From contig CM021322.1 of NCBI GenBank assembly GCA_010645155.1, positions 11,991,841 through 12,055,840 on the forward strand: 64,000 bases of DNA, given 5' to 3'. Position 1 is the first letter of the stretch; the number at the start of each line of letters is the position of its first letter. Origin of the DNA: Tigriopus japonicus (lineage: Eukaryota; Arthropoda; Copepoda; Harpacticoida; Harpacticidae). Below, one piece after another: positions 10,284 through 21,569 of this stretch. The notes beneath the pieces are model-generated. The model was not told the DNA's origin and ran no database searches. It was given only the letters and a program-made list of their open reading frames with translations. The position numbers and the translations under genes were made by a program.

Positions 10284-11151
10284 TAGAGACCGGATTAGAA
10301 ATTGATGGGTCAAAACTTTTTTAAATTGAAAAATTTTGATCAAATTTTGTCCAAATTCAAGCCGAAAAGAACAAAAAAAATGAAAAAAGACGTTGAATTT
10401 CCACCATCTTGGGACCGTTTCAAAAGCATTTTTTTCAGAAAACTTTCATTAGCTTTCTGTTTTGCTAGAATTCCACATTCTAACCAAATCACCAAGAAGT
10501 TCAGAAATGAGCATCATGTAAATGTTTTTGAGAAATTTTAAAAAACGTTAAACCTTTAAGCATCCAAAAACGCAACAGGATTCGATTTTGTTGGCCATTT
10601 TCATTTTTGACCGGGTTATGCAACATGCAACAACAACACCCTCGGACCAATTGAGCCCAAGACAAACCAACATCTGTTCCACGCCTAGAGGCTGACCCAC
10701 ACGACATCCTCCACCTTTTTGAATGCAGGCAAGGCAAGGGCTCCCAGGGCCAGAGGTGTCAGTGTTTTGGTGCGACATGTGAAGCACGGACACCTTCCTA
10801 TGGCTAGGAAGGAGACAAGGACGACCTGGGTTAGCAACAAGCTTTTTGCCAACCATTGAAGTCCACAGCCATTTTGAGACGTTTTTAATGAAGTCATCCT
10901 GTGATTAAAAAATCAGACGACCAATAATGGCTTGCAGTTTCAAACCCATTTGGCCATCTCAGAAGTTTTCCTCAAGTTTCTAAAACCTAGAAAATGCTTA
11001 AATGTAAAAAGTGCTTTTTTTACTTTACAAGTCAATCAAATTACCTCTAAAAATTTATTTTTCCTAAAAAATGGCTCACAAAATTATTTTTGATAAAAAT
11101 TGGTGAAAAATAAAATTTTTTTTAGAAAATAAATTACAAATCCGGTCTCTA
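10284..11151. mobile_element. hAT-like non-autonomous element (868 bp)
   Basis: The left end TAGAGACCGGATT at 10284 is repeated inverted at the right end (AATCCGGTCTCTA, ending 11151), and both ends continue into an AATT a few bases further in. TAGAG is a common start for hAT ends. The flanking octamers ATCATGAC and TTCATATC agree at five of eight positions, compatible with an old 8 bp duplication. Minus-strand ORFs of up to 102 codons inside show no transposase features. Confidence 0.55.
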
Positions 11152-11916
11152 TTCATATCATGTCATGTCGTCTCAGATCATGACATTGGATTCTAAAAGA
11201 TGTCCTACTTTTTTTACAGCAGGTTGACATGACAAAATTCCGATTCAAGTTGGGGCAATTGATGGATTGAGGGTAGATACTGCACCTTTTTAATGGATAA
11301 ATTGTTCAACTCTTGTCTTCAAGATTCTCACGGCAAATAAAGCGCTTTACTTTCAAAATAATCGGTTTCTGCACAACGGTTTGATTTGGGGATGGGAATA
11401 GGTCACCCTCTAAGCCTACTTTAGGGCCCATTTTAAGAACAAGAGGAAGGCGAGGCCCGTTAATCCGTGAGCTCTTGAAGTATTCATCTAAATTGATGAA
11501 ATTTTTAGAGCTTTTGCGCTCTATCACTATTTTCTGTATATTTTAGAAAATATGATGCCCATTTATAAGGACTTCTTGTGGAGGAATTTATTCAAAAACA
11601 ACTTCTCTGAGACCAATGTATCAAAAATATATAAAATGGCCAAAATTCCATCATAAACTTGGAGAAGCAGCAACTTCCAAAAGACAATGCTTCCTAAAGT
11701 TTGTGAAAATAAAAAAAATGAAAAAGAATGAACCGATAGAAAAATTACAAATAAATAGATTTTAAAATAATCTTTTAAAATAAATATATTTTACAAAGAA
11801 AATTTGAACTTCATTTTTTTTACTCCCTACTGATAACTAGGTCTAGGAAAAAAGGTTTTTTGGAGTTGATACGTCCGTAGTGTCTATGCGTTTCAAGGTG
11901 TACAAGCCCTCTAAAT
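11152..11916. other. Non-coding interval
   Basis: AT-rich; no gene, RNA or repeat identified. Confidence 0.4.
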
Positions 11917-12170
11917 CAGGGGTCAGCAACCACTTTTGGGTTAAGGCCGACAAATTTGTTTACATTTTGTCAGGGGCCCCCACCAAACAGACTTTGGTAG
12001 GTTCGGGGACCCACAAATTGCCGATCAAAGAGCTTTGGATCCACGAGTGCAACCGCATTATAGATGTCCCGTGGGCCCACTATTTTGGACCTTCCCTATA
12101 GCTCCTGGGCCCACAAAAGACCACTCTTGGGCCCACATGTGGGCTGCAGCCCAACGGGTGTCTACCCCTG
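11917..12170. mobile_element. Possible hAT-like MITE (254 bp)
   Basis: The left end CAGGGGTCAGCAACC is typical of many hAT elements (CAGGGGTCxxCAACC). The right end read in reverse is CAGGGGTAGACACCC, an imperfect match. GC-rich GGGCCCAC words inside contrast with the AT-rich surroundings. The flanking octamers match poorly, so the call rests on the ends. Confidence 0.5.
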
Positions 12171-12409
12171 CACCTTATTTCCTGCCCAAAGGCAAAACAA
12201 ACTTCATCTCTTAGTTCTACCAGGAAGCACTGGAATCATAGAGTGGGAGACTAGCAATGAGAATAAAGATTTCTGCAAATTAGACCTTGCATATGTTGAC
12301 AAGAATACGTATCTCAATTTTCAGCTCAATCAAACGTCGGAGACAAAAGTTATGCTCACTCAAAGTTCAGTGCAAATCCTACCGAGAATGAATGAACTAG
12401 GAATGAATT

Positions 12410-12444
12410 GCCCTTTTGTGGTAATTGTTTTACCACAAAAGGGC
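12410..12444. repeat. Perfect 15 bp stem hairpin
   Basis: GCCCTTTTGTGGTAA at 12410-12424 is followed by a 5 nt loop and its exact reverse complement at 12430-12444. Outside the perfect stem, GAATGAA words on the left and TTCATTC words on the right extend the pairing imperfectly. It may be the core of a small fold-back element. Confidence 0.75.
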
Positions 12445-12502
12445 GAGTTCATTCATTCCATGCTCTCTTCAGTACATAAGTTTGAGAAGGCATAACTTTT
12501 CG

Positions 12503-12634
12503 CTCCGGCATTCGATTGGGCTGAAATTTGAAATACGTGTTCTTCTCAATGCAAGCCAGGTCTCATTTGTAGAAGAACGCAAATGGCTTGTTTTTGCTGG
12601 AAATCATAATTCTCATTGCTAGCCTCCCACTCCA
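12503..12634 (+). repeat. Dispersed repeat X, copy 2
   Basis: Second copy of the repeat at 8554-8684, in the same orientation. It begins about 60 bp after the hairpin at 12410-12444, but the hairpin is not shared by the first copy. Confidence 0.65.
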
Positions 12635-13599
12635 TGATTTCCGTGCTTCTTGGCTCTACTGATGACCTCTACGGAAGGCCAAGTGAGCATCAGAACGCTG
12701 AAAGAGTTGTCAAGCGAGCCTTCGAACCAACTAACCCATGTCTCAGTCAAGATGAATGGTCCATGTTCCAGACCCCTCATTGGAAAAGTGGTCAGTCCAA
12801 AGTGACAACACATAAAGTCAGTTCAGTTCAGGGAGTTCTCATTTAGCTGATTTTAGAGAAAAAATTGACACGTGACACACTTAAGGAGTCGCATTTGGTG
12901 CGTAATTGTGTTTTGATAATAAAATGAACCAGTTTGAATAACTAAAAGCAAGCCAAGATGGAGAAAGGTATTTCTGGCCCAATGAATTGGATTTTAATCA
13001 TTATTATTTTGTTTTGCATTTTTCACGTTTTATGAACGCTAATGGAAGTTTTTTTTGTGGATTATCTCATCCATCGTCAAGGAGATTCTTTTGTTTTTAT
13101 GTGCAAGTGTGACGTTTTCAAACATTTGCATGTTTTAGTTTGGTTGTAATAAGTATATACTTATTACATGGTTATACTTTATACTTATTAATATGGGTGA
13201 AAATATCCGATCTTAGAAAAAGATTCTGACAAACTGACAGAGTATTACCACACAAGAATATCAGCCATGCTTGTTTTCAACAAAAAGATGATGTGAATAG
13301 ATTCGTTTCTAGTACTGGTCTTCTCTTCCCTCCCAGCTTAAACATAGGCCTACTTCTCATCCCGATTGACGAAGATAAAATCATGATTTGCCATGCTTAG
13401 ATATTTTTGACTCCATTTACGGTACGTAGCTCTTCGTGCTCCCCTCCTGTTTTGGCTAATGTCGTGAGCGTGTGACTAATCTCCAGATCAACCAAGATTA
13501 CTCAAGTGGTTGAGTTGTTGGGGATCAAGTTCATCTGGATAGCCAAATTTGTGAATGAGATTAGCTTAAGTCGAACCAATTTGGATGACAAGGTATGAT
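12635..13599. other. Non-coding interval with a 22 bp palindrome
   Basis: No gene recognised. At 13146-13167 GTAATAAGTATATACTTATTAC is a perfect palindrome in an AT-rich setting. Confidence 0.5.
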
Positions 13600-14208
13600 A
13601 TGAAATGGTCTCTGTATTTCAATGTAATCACTCTTTTTACGTTCGCGCACATTTCTGAGATCACTCAATCTCTCGTAGGGAAGGATAGTCTTCTCCAACG
13701 ACTGAAATTGAGCACCAGATGGTCCTTATGTGTCGAAAATTTAAAATTACGAATTGCTTTTGGTTCTCTGAGAAGTGCCTTTTGGTGTCAATAATGCCCA
13801 AGGATTTCCATTAAGAGATTGATTGGAGAGAGTTGCCTCATCAAGAGGCGTCAGTTCGCAATTCATGGCAGTGTGTGTGTTTCGTTGATGGCGGACTTTG
13901 ATTTCTGAAGGAAGTGGCTGAAGCTTTTTGCTCTTTCTTTCTCCGGGAGACTAGTTTGAAGGGAGGGAGGCGAGTGGGTTAATCAAAAGCTTGGGAATGC
14001 CGAGCGAGAGATAGCGGAAGACGCTGGCGAAAGACTCATGGTCACAACACAGAAACGAAAAAAGGAAGGCCAGAATAGTTCCAGCCGGAATTGCAGGGGG
14101 TCCTTATCATCGGGACTGGCAGTGCTGATGATTGGCAGGAATGGCAAAGGGTCGTAAAGCTTTTTGAAATGATATTGATTAAGATGAGGCCAGAGCGGCA
14201 ACAACATC

Positions 14209-15906
14209 TTAGGCAAGACCAGATTGCTCGGAGGGCACGTAGCACCACTTCTTGACCACGGGCTTTTGGACCTTGCGGGGGTTCTTGCGGGATCGCGAGC
14301 ACACCTCCTTGGGGATGTCCACACACTCCTCGGAAGGCTTGAGGAGGGGCACCAATTTGGTGACGTGCTTGCAAGATCTTTGGGGTTCCAAGTTGCAAGT
14401 CTCCTCGGGCACCTATAGAGAAACAGGGATATTGGTTAGGTAAAATCATCGACATCAATGATACAAATCAGAAGAAATCAATCGAAACCAATGAATAGCT
14501 GAACTCTCATTACCTCTTGGACAACGGTCTCCTTCTTGTCAAAGCACTCCTCGGGTCCGGGTTGGGGAACGCAACCAGAGGGTCCACAGAGCTCACGGCC
14601 GACCTTCTTACAGTCGGTCTCAGGGGTGTACTTCTTGACAGTCTTCTTCTCGTTGGTGCACACTTGTTTGGGCCACTTGGTGCACTTTTGCTCGGTGGTG
14701 TAACCTTGGGTGACATCCTCGCACTTCTCCTCTTGGATGGTCTCGCAATCCACGACGTCATCCTCGACCTCATGCTCATGGTAACGGGTCTCACATTGAG
14801 TCTCGTACACGGTCTTACATTCCTCGGGTCCCTCGCCCTCGCAGATCAAAGGGGTGTGGCAGAACCTGATGGGTTCCTCGAAGGCGACCTTACGGTATTC
14901 AATGAAACAGCTCTTCTTGAAGTTCTCCTCGCACTCCTCCTCTTGTTGGGGCTCGAAGTCGGTGGTGTAGGTGGTGTGGCATCGCTCGGAGTAGCTGTGG
15001 TGGCACTCGATTTCCTCGTCGTACTCGGTCTCCTCGACCATCACGACCTTGTCGATACATCTCTCTCCGGCGGCAGCAATGCTTCCGATATCGAGAGCGA
15101 CCTCGTTGCCTTGGCCTTGACGGGAAATACGAGAGGCGACGGATTCGGCCGCGGGATGAGCGTGAGCGGCATCATCGTGGTGATGGTCGTGGTGGTGGTC
15201 ATGGGCAGCGGCACCGGCAGCTTGGTTTCGCTGGTTGAAGGGGAAGGTGTTCACCAAGGACTTGGCGCGACGTTGTTGGCCGGACACAGAGGCGGTGGCG
15301 ACAAGGGCCAAAAGGCAAATCTGAGAGAATGGATGTAAACAAAGGCCTGTTCAGTGATTGCGCACTTTAATAACGCCATGGTAAGATGTCATGTTAATTC
15401 TTCGGAGTAATGACGGAGAGGCCATAAAACGCATCTGATTTGAGCTTCCTGCGTGACACTCATGGTTGGTTCATGGAAAAGGTCACTTGATATCCTTTGT
15501 TGTGAGGCCTCTTGCCATTGCTCGCTCGACTACTTTACATCCTAATCATTTGCTTCCAATTACCATGAGAGTGTTTGTCATGCACGTCTGGTAACAAATC
15601 ATGCAAATCCTCAGCCAAGACTGAAGCTCGAAACACAGAACTCAAAAAAACCCGGATGTACTTCTCTTAAGCAAGTAATTTTGAAAAAAAAAACATATGT
15701 TGAGTTTAAGTTGAACATGAAAAAATGCAAACGTCTAACTTTCCAATGACCCTCCCAAAACTAAAAAAAAATAGCACATAAATTGATGGTCGATGGGGAT
15801 ACTTTTCAATAATCACTTTCATTCGATGACTTCGAATGGAATAGGGATTGAAAGGATGAACACTTTTCATGGCAAAATTGTTGCTTACCTTAGCAAAAGC
15901 AACCAT
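14209..15906 (-). CDS. Secreted His/Cys-rich protein, copy B (three exons)
   Basis: Exons 15889-15906, 14514-15320 and 14209-14412 have the same lengths as in copy A, giving 342 residues. The protein is identical to copy A over nearly its whole length. The visible differences cluster just after the His-rich tract (PAAESVASRIS against TSVELVPSRAS). The same split signal peptide, HDHHHDHHHDD tract and Cys-rich acidic domain are present, so it is probably secreted and disulphide-rich, with possible metal binding. The long open frames on the opposite strand (to 273 codons) follow from strong codon bias in this gene and are not separate genes. Function unknown. Confidence 0.8.
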
Positions 15907-15993
15907 TTTAAGAGTATTAGAAAGAGCCTACAGGTGTTCAGATGACACGAGCACTGCTCAACATGGACTGATTGGTCAACCGTATCCTGAGGC

Positions 15994-16003
15994 CTTTTAT
16001 ATG
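15994..16003 (-). promoter_or_regulatory. TATA box of His/Cys-rich gene copy B
   Basis: CATATAAAAG on the minus strand, about 88 bp upstream of the ATG at 15906, matching the spacing in copy A. The shared stretch between TATA box and ATG includes the block with AGCAGTGCTCGTGTCATC. Confidence 0.7.
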
Positions 16004-16463
16004 CCGTCTATCTCGCACCCTCGCCGGGTTATCGTGCTTCATCTTGGAGATCGTTGCTTGATTTTTGCCTCTCCTGTCTCTAAACATGTACGAAGTATCT
16101 CGTTGATCCTCCACTTCGTCTCCTGGTTTGGCCACGTACATTCAGTACATGCGACATTCAATGAGAGAGCTTAAGGGGTACCACAAGGTGCATCTTCTTC
16201 TCTGGCTACCTCTGCTCCTCCTCAATCCGTAATAGTTCGGAAAGGCGCCTCCATGGTCCACACGTACAAACGAACTTGCGTCCGTCCGTCCGTCATTGGA
16301 CGCAATGTCATCGTGGAGCTGAGCCCGAGCAACGACGGCAGAGATTGCGTCTTGGATCTTTGGCAGATATTCTTTGCCGTGGTTCATTACCAAGAAGGTG
16401 TGAGTTCTGAACGTGGCTTGGTGATCATGCTGTACTTCAGGCCAAGTTGAGGAGGTGCATTCA

Positions 16464-16486
16464 TCTCTCTCTCTCTCTCTCTCTCT
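16464..16486. repeat. (CT)n microsatellite
   Basis: A run of CT dinucleotides, slightly interrupted at the right end. Confidence 0.9.
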
Positions 16487-18785
16487 TTCTCTCCTTCTGA
16501 TGAGCATGAGTCTGTTGTTGGTTGTTGATTTGGGTGGTGGTTGTTGAAGTTGGAGTATCATCGCTTCTTCGAATTCTATTTTGCGCGGACCATGAATGCC
16601 TGGATGCTCTCCTATGTGGTACGTAAGTCCAACGCACATCCCATGGAGGGATAGATGACTAGCCAGCCGCCTTGTGGAGATCCCCTCGCCGGGTCATCTT
16701 CATTTTCGATTCGTGGGTTGCAAAGTCATGGACAAAACCAAGAAAGCCAATCTGCCCAAGGTCAAACGATTACAAAGCAACGAGCGTGGGGCCAAAATTG
16801 ATGGTTACAATCTTAGTATAGAGTACGAAGTTCTCCCACGTGTTTAGCTTTCTTGTTTATTACCCTGAATGCGATTCTTGACAATTAGTCTTCTCCTCAT
16901 GAGTTTGAATTATGATTCCCATTACCTCAGGCACATTGTGAGATTAGCGATTGCCGCTCTAATAATAATATCTTATTCAAAGGCGCGCAATACGATAGAA
17001 TACCCTCTATTGCCGCCATATCAGTTACTCGTAAATCGTCTCAGGGTCCAATGGAGATGATCTCATCTCGATCGTTGAAGCATCTTGGCCAAGTGGCCAG
17101 GTCATGAATAGCCAAAGGTGTGTTACTAAGCCCGATGATCATCTTGACTTTCCGACGCCTTGGTGGGTTGCTCTTCATAAGTACGTTTTGATTCCCCGGT
17201 AAGGCACGCTCAAGCCCACCAAAGTCTAACTCGCTCTGAAATTCCATTCTGAAGACGAACCTGCTTGGTTGGTTGTTTTTAGTTCTCATCTTGATTGGTG
17301 GTTCCTTGAAAGGCATCTTTGCTTTGAGATGTTGCTAGTTTGACGTTGATTATTAGACTTGTTCACTAGCTGACATGCCACAATTTGAATGCTTCAGGAG
17401 GCTGAAGCCAGAAATCATATTTGATGGTGTGCAGAATCTACGTAGATAAATAGATGGATGGATGGATGAACGGACGGACAAGGACTTGGTGGGTGCATCT
17501 CCAAACTCCTTTGTGTGTGTGATGGGCCATGGAAGACGTGTCTCTATTGCCAAGGGGAAGACTTTTTTGGCCAGTCTAAGAATAATTTCAAAAAAACACT
17601 CATTTATCTTCTTTTCCATGCACCCTTGAAATGGAATGGGCCAGCCTGTTTGAGTCACAATCAGGATACTCATTGCTTGGAACTGTCATAAATATAATAG
17701 AGGTACTTGCCGATTTCAATTGTGCTCAAGTATGGAGGCTTGGCTTATTTGGCTATTAATGGCCTGACCTATGGAGTAGTTTCCAAGCCATTCAAGGGTT
17801 TACAGATGGGTAAGGAATCCGAAGGTTCGAGACCCCCTGAAAGACGATCGTTGGGTGTATTCCTCCGAGTCTGTTTTTGCAAATATCTAATTCCACAACC
17901 ACTCAGAACAAAGACATTATGAGGCCCAAAATGGTTGCTTCATATACTCCACGAACTCGTTTTTTCGAGATTCTGTTTTGAATAAAAAGACAGTTAATCA
18001 ACGACATCTTCAACCTTGCTTGAGCTTATCTTGTACAGCTGGGCGACAAAATCCGCATTAAAATTATCGCATCTTCAGTTTCTTGTTTTGTTAATAGGAC
18101 CCTCATGTGAAAGTGCATCCTCCACATGATCACGAACAGTTGTAAACATTTTTGACAGTGTATTTTTGCCGTTTCGTCTCGAGCAAAAACGAGGTTCTTG
18201 GCCTCTCGACAATTCTCAGAAGCGTCAAGGTCAAATCGAAGAAATCTCCCCCGATCTGTCACTAGGTGCCATCCATGTGATACCGACCACTTGATCTCGG
18301 AGGACGTTCAGAAGGCTCCCGCTTCAGACGAATCTGACTCCACTATCATTAAAATTCCAGGCACTAAAAGGGTTGTCACTTTTTGCAATATGTCTGTCTT
18401 GCCAATGTTTATGAACCATTAGGTCTTTAGAGGGCATTCAAATTGCTTTTCTGCTTTTAAAATCAAATTGCAAAGAAGATGAGTAAATGGTTATGAAGGC
18501 TTCAATATCGCTCAATGAATGCATTCGAGGGAAAGGTCACACAATCAGCCTCCGCATTATCTCCGACGAATCGACCAACATTGATTTAGATCTCAATCAG
18601 TTGAAACACTCGAAGCCCAAAAGGTCTTGCTTGTGTCAACTTCTGGGACCAAATTCGGATGCAAGTCAATTGCAAAATAATCGAACTTGAGACACGATAA
18701 TCCATGCTTTCATAATTGCCACCCTATCTCAGAATCGCCTGACAGTTTTCATCCATCTTAACCACCCTTTCAAGTCATTAAATTT

Positions 18786-18816
18786 AGAGTGTACATACAT
18801 AGTGTATGCACACTCT
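18786..18816. repeat. Short hairpin, 14 bp stem
   Basis: AGAGTGTACATACA and TGTATGCACACTCT pair at 13 of 14 positions around a 3 nt loop. It is too short for a typical microRNA precursor. Function unknown. Confidence 0.6.
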
Positions 18817-19179
18817 CGTTTCCTGAAAGTGCCTGAAAGGATCCAGACAAATCTAGATTAGAGCTCTTCCCCGTACATATTTTAGATCTGTAAATTCGAA
18901 TTTATTTCCAAATATTTGTTTATCAACGTTATGAATGTTTCAGTGCACATGAAAGAAATGAAGAATACTCGATGTATTGCTGAGGTCTTAAGTCTAAATA
19001 TGGGTTGTTTAGCTTGACAATGGGCGATGAGCAATGTGGAAAGGTTACAAATGGCAAAAAGTTCTTGATCTCGGCATCGAGGAAACTCGTATTTTGAACT
19101 CCCCTTTATTTTGGATGTTCAATACCGTGTACAAAGTTAAGATTCGAAGAAGTACAAAATCGGCGGACCAAGTTTTAAA

Positions 19180-19285
19180 GCTAAAAAGGCCAAAGTCTAC
19201 ACTTGACCTGCGGACCTTATATTTGACAATGCAAACGAGCCACTAAAATTGTGAAGGTATCCGTGAAGGAAAGTCAATGTCGAGC
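19180..19285 (+). repeat. 106 bp direct repeat, copy 1
   Basis: Nearly identical to 19572-19677; the only mismatch I see is near position 6. The copies are 392 bp apart in the same orientation. The sequence has no TG..CA ends, so it does not look like a solo LTR pair. Confidence 0.85.
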
Positions 19286-19571
19286 GGACATCATTATGTT
19301 TTAGCCCTTTGGACTTACAAAAACATTGCAATTTTTACTATACGTATATTTTTTTTCAAACGTACAGTTTCAAATTCACAAAGTCTTATAACATAGAAAT
19401 TTTATATTTCCGTGTTGGAGCTCTTGGGCATGGCGGAGATAGTTCCTTCCGTTTGTTCCTCAAGGAGAGCAGGAATGGACTGTTTTCAATCACTACATAT
19501 TTTGCTTTCAAGGATTGACCTAAAAAAAGTCTATAAGCTTCAATTAGACCTGATACGGACACGGTTTAGGT

Positions 19572-19677
19572 GCTAAGAAGGCCAAAGTCTACACTTGACC
19601 TGCGGACCTTATATTTGACAATGCAAACGAGCCACTAAAATTGTGAAGGTATCCGTGAAGGAAAGTCAATGTCGAGC
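19572..19677 (+). repeat. 106 bp direct repeat, copy 2
   Basis: Partner of 19180-19285. The sharp ends and near identity indicate a recent local duplication. Nothing in between is recognisable. Confidence 0.85.
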
Positions 19678-21569
19678 TTACATTGTCATCAGTTTACTCG
19701 CACAAATAACATTAGACATGGATAAGACCTACGAAACAAAAATAGTGAGATCGGGGGGTAGTGTCTCTATGTTTTCACTCTGAAAGGAAAGTCTTGTAAT
19801 TTTAATGACGTAAAAACAGATTTGAACGATCTAATGTCCACCGTTGATCACCACCAGTTTTCGGACCCTTTGAATTCCTATTTGATATGCTTTAAACCTA
19901 AGTGAACCTGAGTGTGACAAACTGTTAGGCATCCGCATATTTTGGCTGTCTTTCTTTGCTTGACGTGTGGATAAACAATGAGATTCAAATGTTTAAGAAT
20001 TTAATTAGCTCTTGATTCATGAGGGACAAAAAGAAAATATTCTCGTAGGGGGTGTTTTCCCTATCTCCAGGGCTGGCAAAGTTACCCAATGCTTAATGGT
20101 GGGAATTACTTTTCCAAAGTTGCAACATGGAAAATGCTTTTGATATCAAAGGCGCCATTTGTTGCTGCGACATTGAGATTTCATTGTATTCCTTTTGATT
20201 GCATTAAATGTAATCCAAACTCATTTTGAAGCTGATGCTGTTTTACTGGACGTTTGATTATGGTGATATTTCAACAACACAATGAAACATTTTTGAACTC
20301 GCCATCAGCCATTTGCACAGGCATCAATATTGGCATAGAGTATTTGATTGAAGTTTTTTATTCGAACTTGCAGAGTCTTGAAAGTAAGGCAATTTTTCCT
20401 CGTAAATTAACCCACCCACTCCATAACAATGTTAAACGTCACAACCTGTATGAGACTTAACCTTGCAGGTCTATTGCAAGTTTTTCCTCACACCTAAAGT
20501 TTAACTAACGAAATCAATCCACTTGGCCCAAAAACGTGATTTTTGATGGACCCCGGAGCATTTGGGAAAGTCCCGTATAGTGGATCTCAGAGCCATCAAT
20601 AGTAATGTGCTCGATGTGTTCGTGGACCTTCTTGATACCCATCAGGTTTTTTTTTAGCGGGCCCATCAGTGGACAACGTCAAATTTTATGGGCCCTGGCA
20701 CCAAAACTGTTAGTTATTCAGCGATATTTCGACTCACGTCGGTTCCAATAAAAGATGAGCAACATTTCTTGTTTTCCACCATTAAACTTTTTGGAATAGT
20801 TTTCAAGTTTGAATGGTTCTCAAAAAGTAATAAGCAACAAAAACATAAAGTGCAAAATAAACAACATACAATGACGCTCACAGCCAACTCTAGTGCACAC
20901 CAAGGAAATTGTCGAAATCATGCCTTCGGAGGATGACTCGAGTCTTTGGGCCAAGTCCAGCTCAACGAAATGGCTCTTTCATGCGGCCAAGTTTTGCATT
21001 GCCAAAGACGAAGATATGGCTTCAGCCATATGTACTTTCTATCGGTGCCATCACCAATCGCTTGATAGAGTCATGTCCGAGTACTAAATTATCGTGTCTG
21101 TTGATTGTATGACTTTGCACACGCTAAGAGGGAAACATTTGTAAAGACACTTCAAAAATCGAGTTTGGTGGAAAGGTGAGCCCTCGGAAAGTTGCAACAA
21201 AAGCGGCTCATTTGGGCCTGCTCGTCAGTCTCATTGGCCAATCACTAGTCAACCAACCAACCAACCAACCAACCACCATTCCATCAATCCAGCAACTCTT
21301 TGCTTGCGTGTGACCAAGTTCAAGCGACGGCTGTGGTATTTCGTGCATCGTAAGATTTATTCCACTCGGATGAGCTGTACATTTTATGAGCACATTGGGA
21401 CCAACTAAGTGAGTGAGTGAGTGGTCGCAATTGCGTTCCAAAGCACACACACACAAGCAAATTTGGATCCCCGTCCAAGTGGATGTTGGACTTTAAACGG
21501 CTCCCTTCCCAAGAACTTTGTCTCGAAGATCGAACGAAGATTTGCTCGCACCCAATGAAAGAAGATATT
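19678..21569. other. Non-coding interval
   Basis: No gene recognised. It includes a short CAAC/ACCA tetranucleotide repeat at 21250-21274 and GTGA repeats near 21410. Confidence 0.45.
21250..21274. repeat. (CAAC)n microsatellite
   Basis: About six CAAC units. Confidence 0.85.

Larger units (their letters stand above)
13600..16010. repeat. Segmental duplication, copy B
   Basis: Counterpart of 200-2830. The strongest identity covers about 13965-15320 (3' flank, exon 3, intron 2, exon 2). Intron 1 here is 568 bp against 802 bp in copy A and lacks the hAT MITE. The TATA box and exon 1 are again similar. Confidence 0.85.
16011..19179. other. Long non-coding interval
   Basis: About 3.2 kb without a supportable gene. 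The longest open frame (minus, 16142-16639) runs through a CT microsatellite and looks artefactual. A GGTTCGAGACC word near 17824 resembles a Pol III B box but no tRNA fold surrounds it. Confidence 0.45.

Noticed and set aside
10548..10856. Minus-strand open frame of 102 codons inside the 868 bp element
   Set aside because: No transposase motif and unusual composition; probably chance.
16142..16639. Minus-strand open frame of 165 codons
   Set aside because: It reads through a CT microsatellite (giving Arg-Glu repeats), and the rest has no protein-like pattern or splice context.
17707..17922. B-box-like GGTTCGAGACC within a short ORF
   Set aside because: No A box at the right distance and no cloverleaf.
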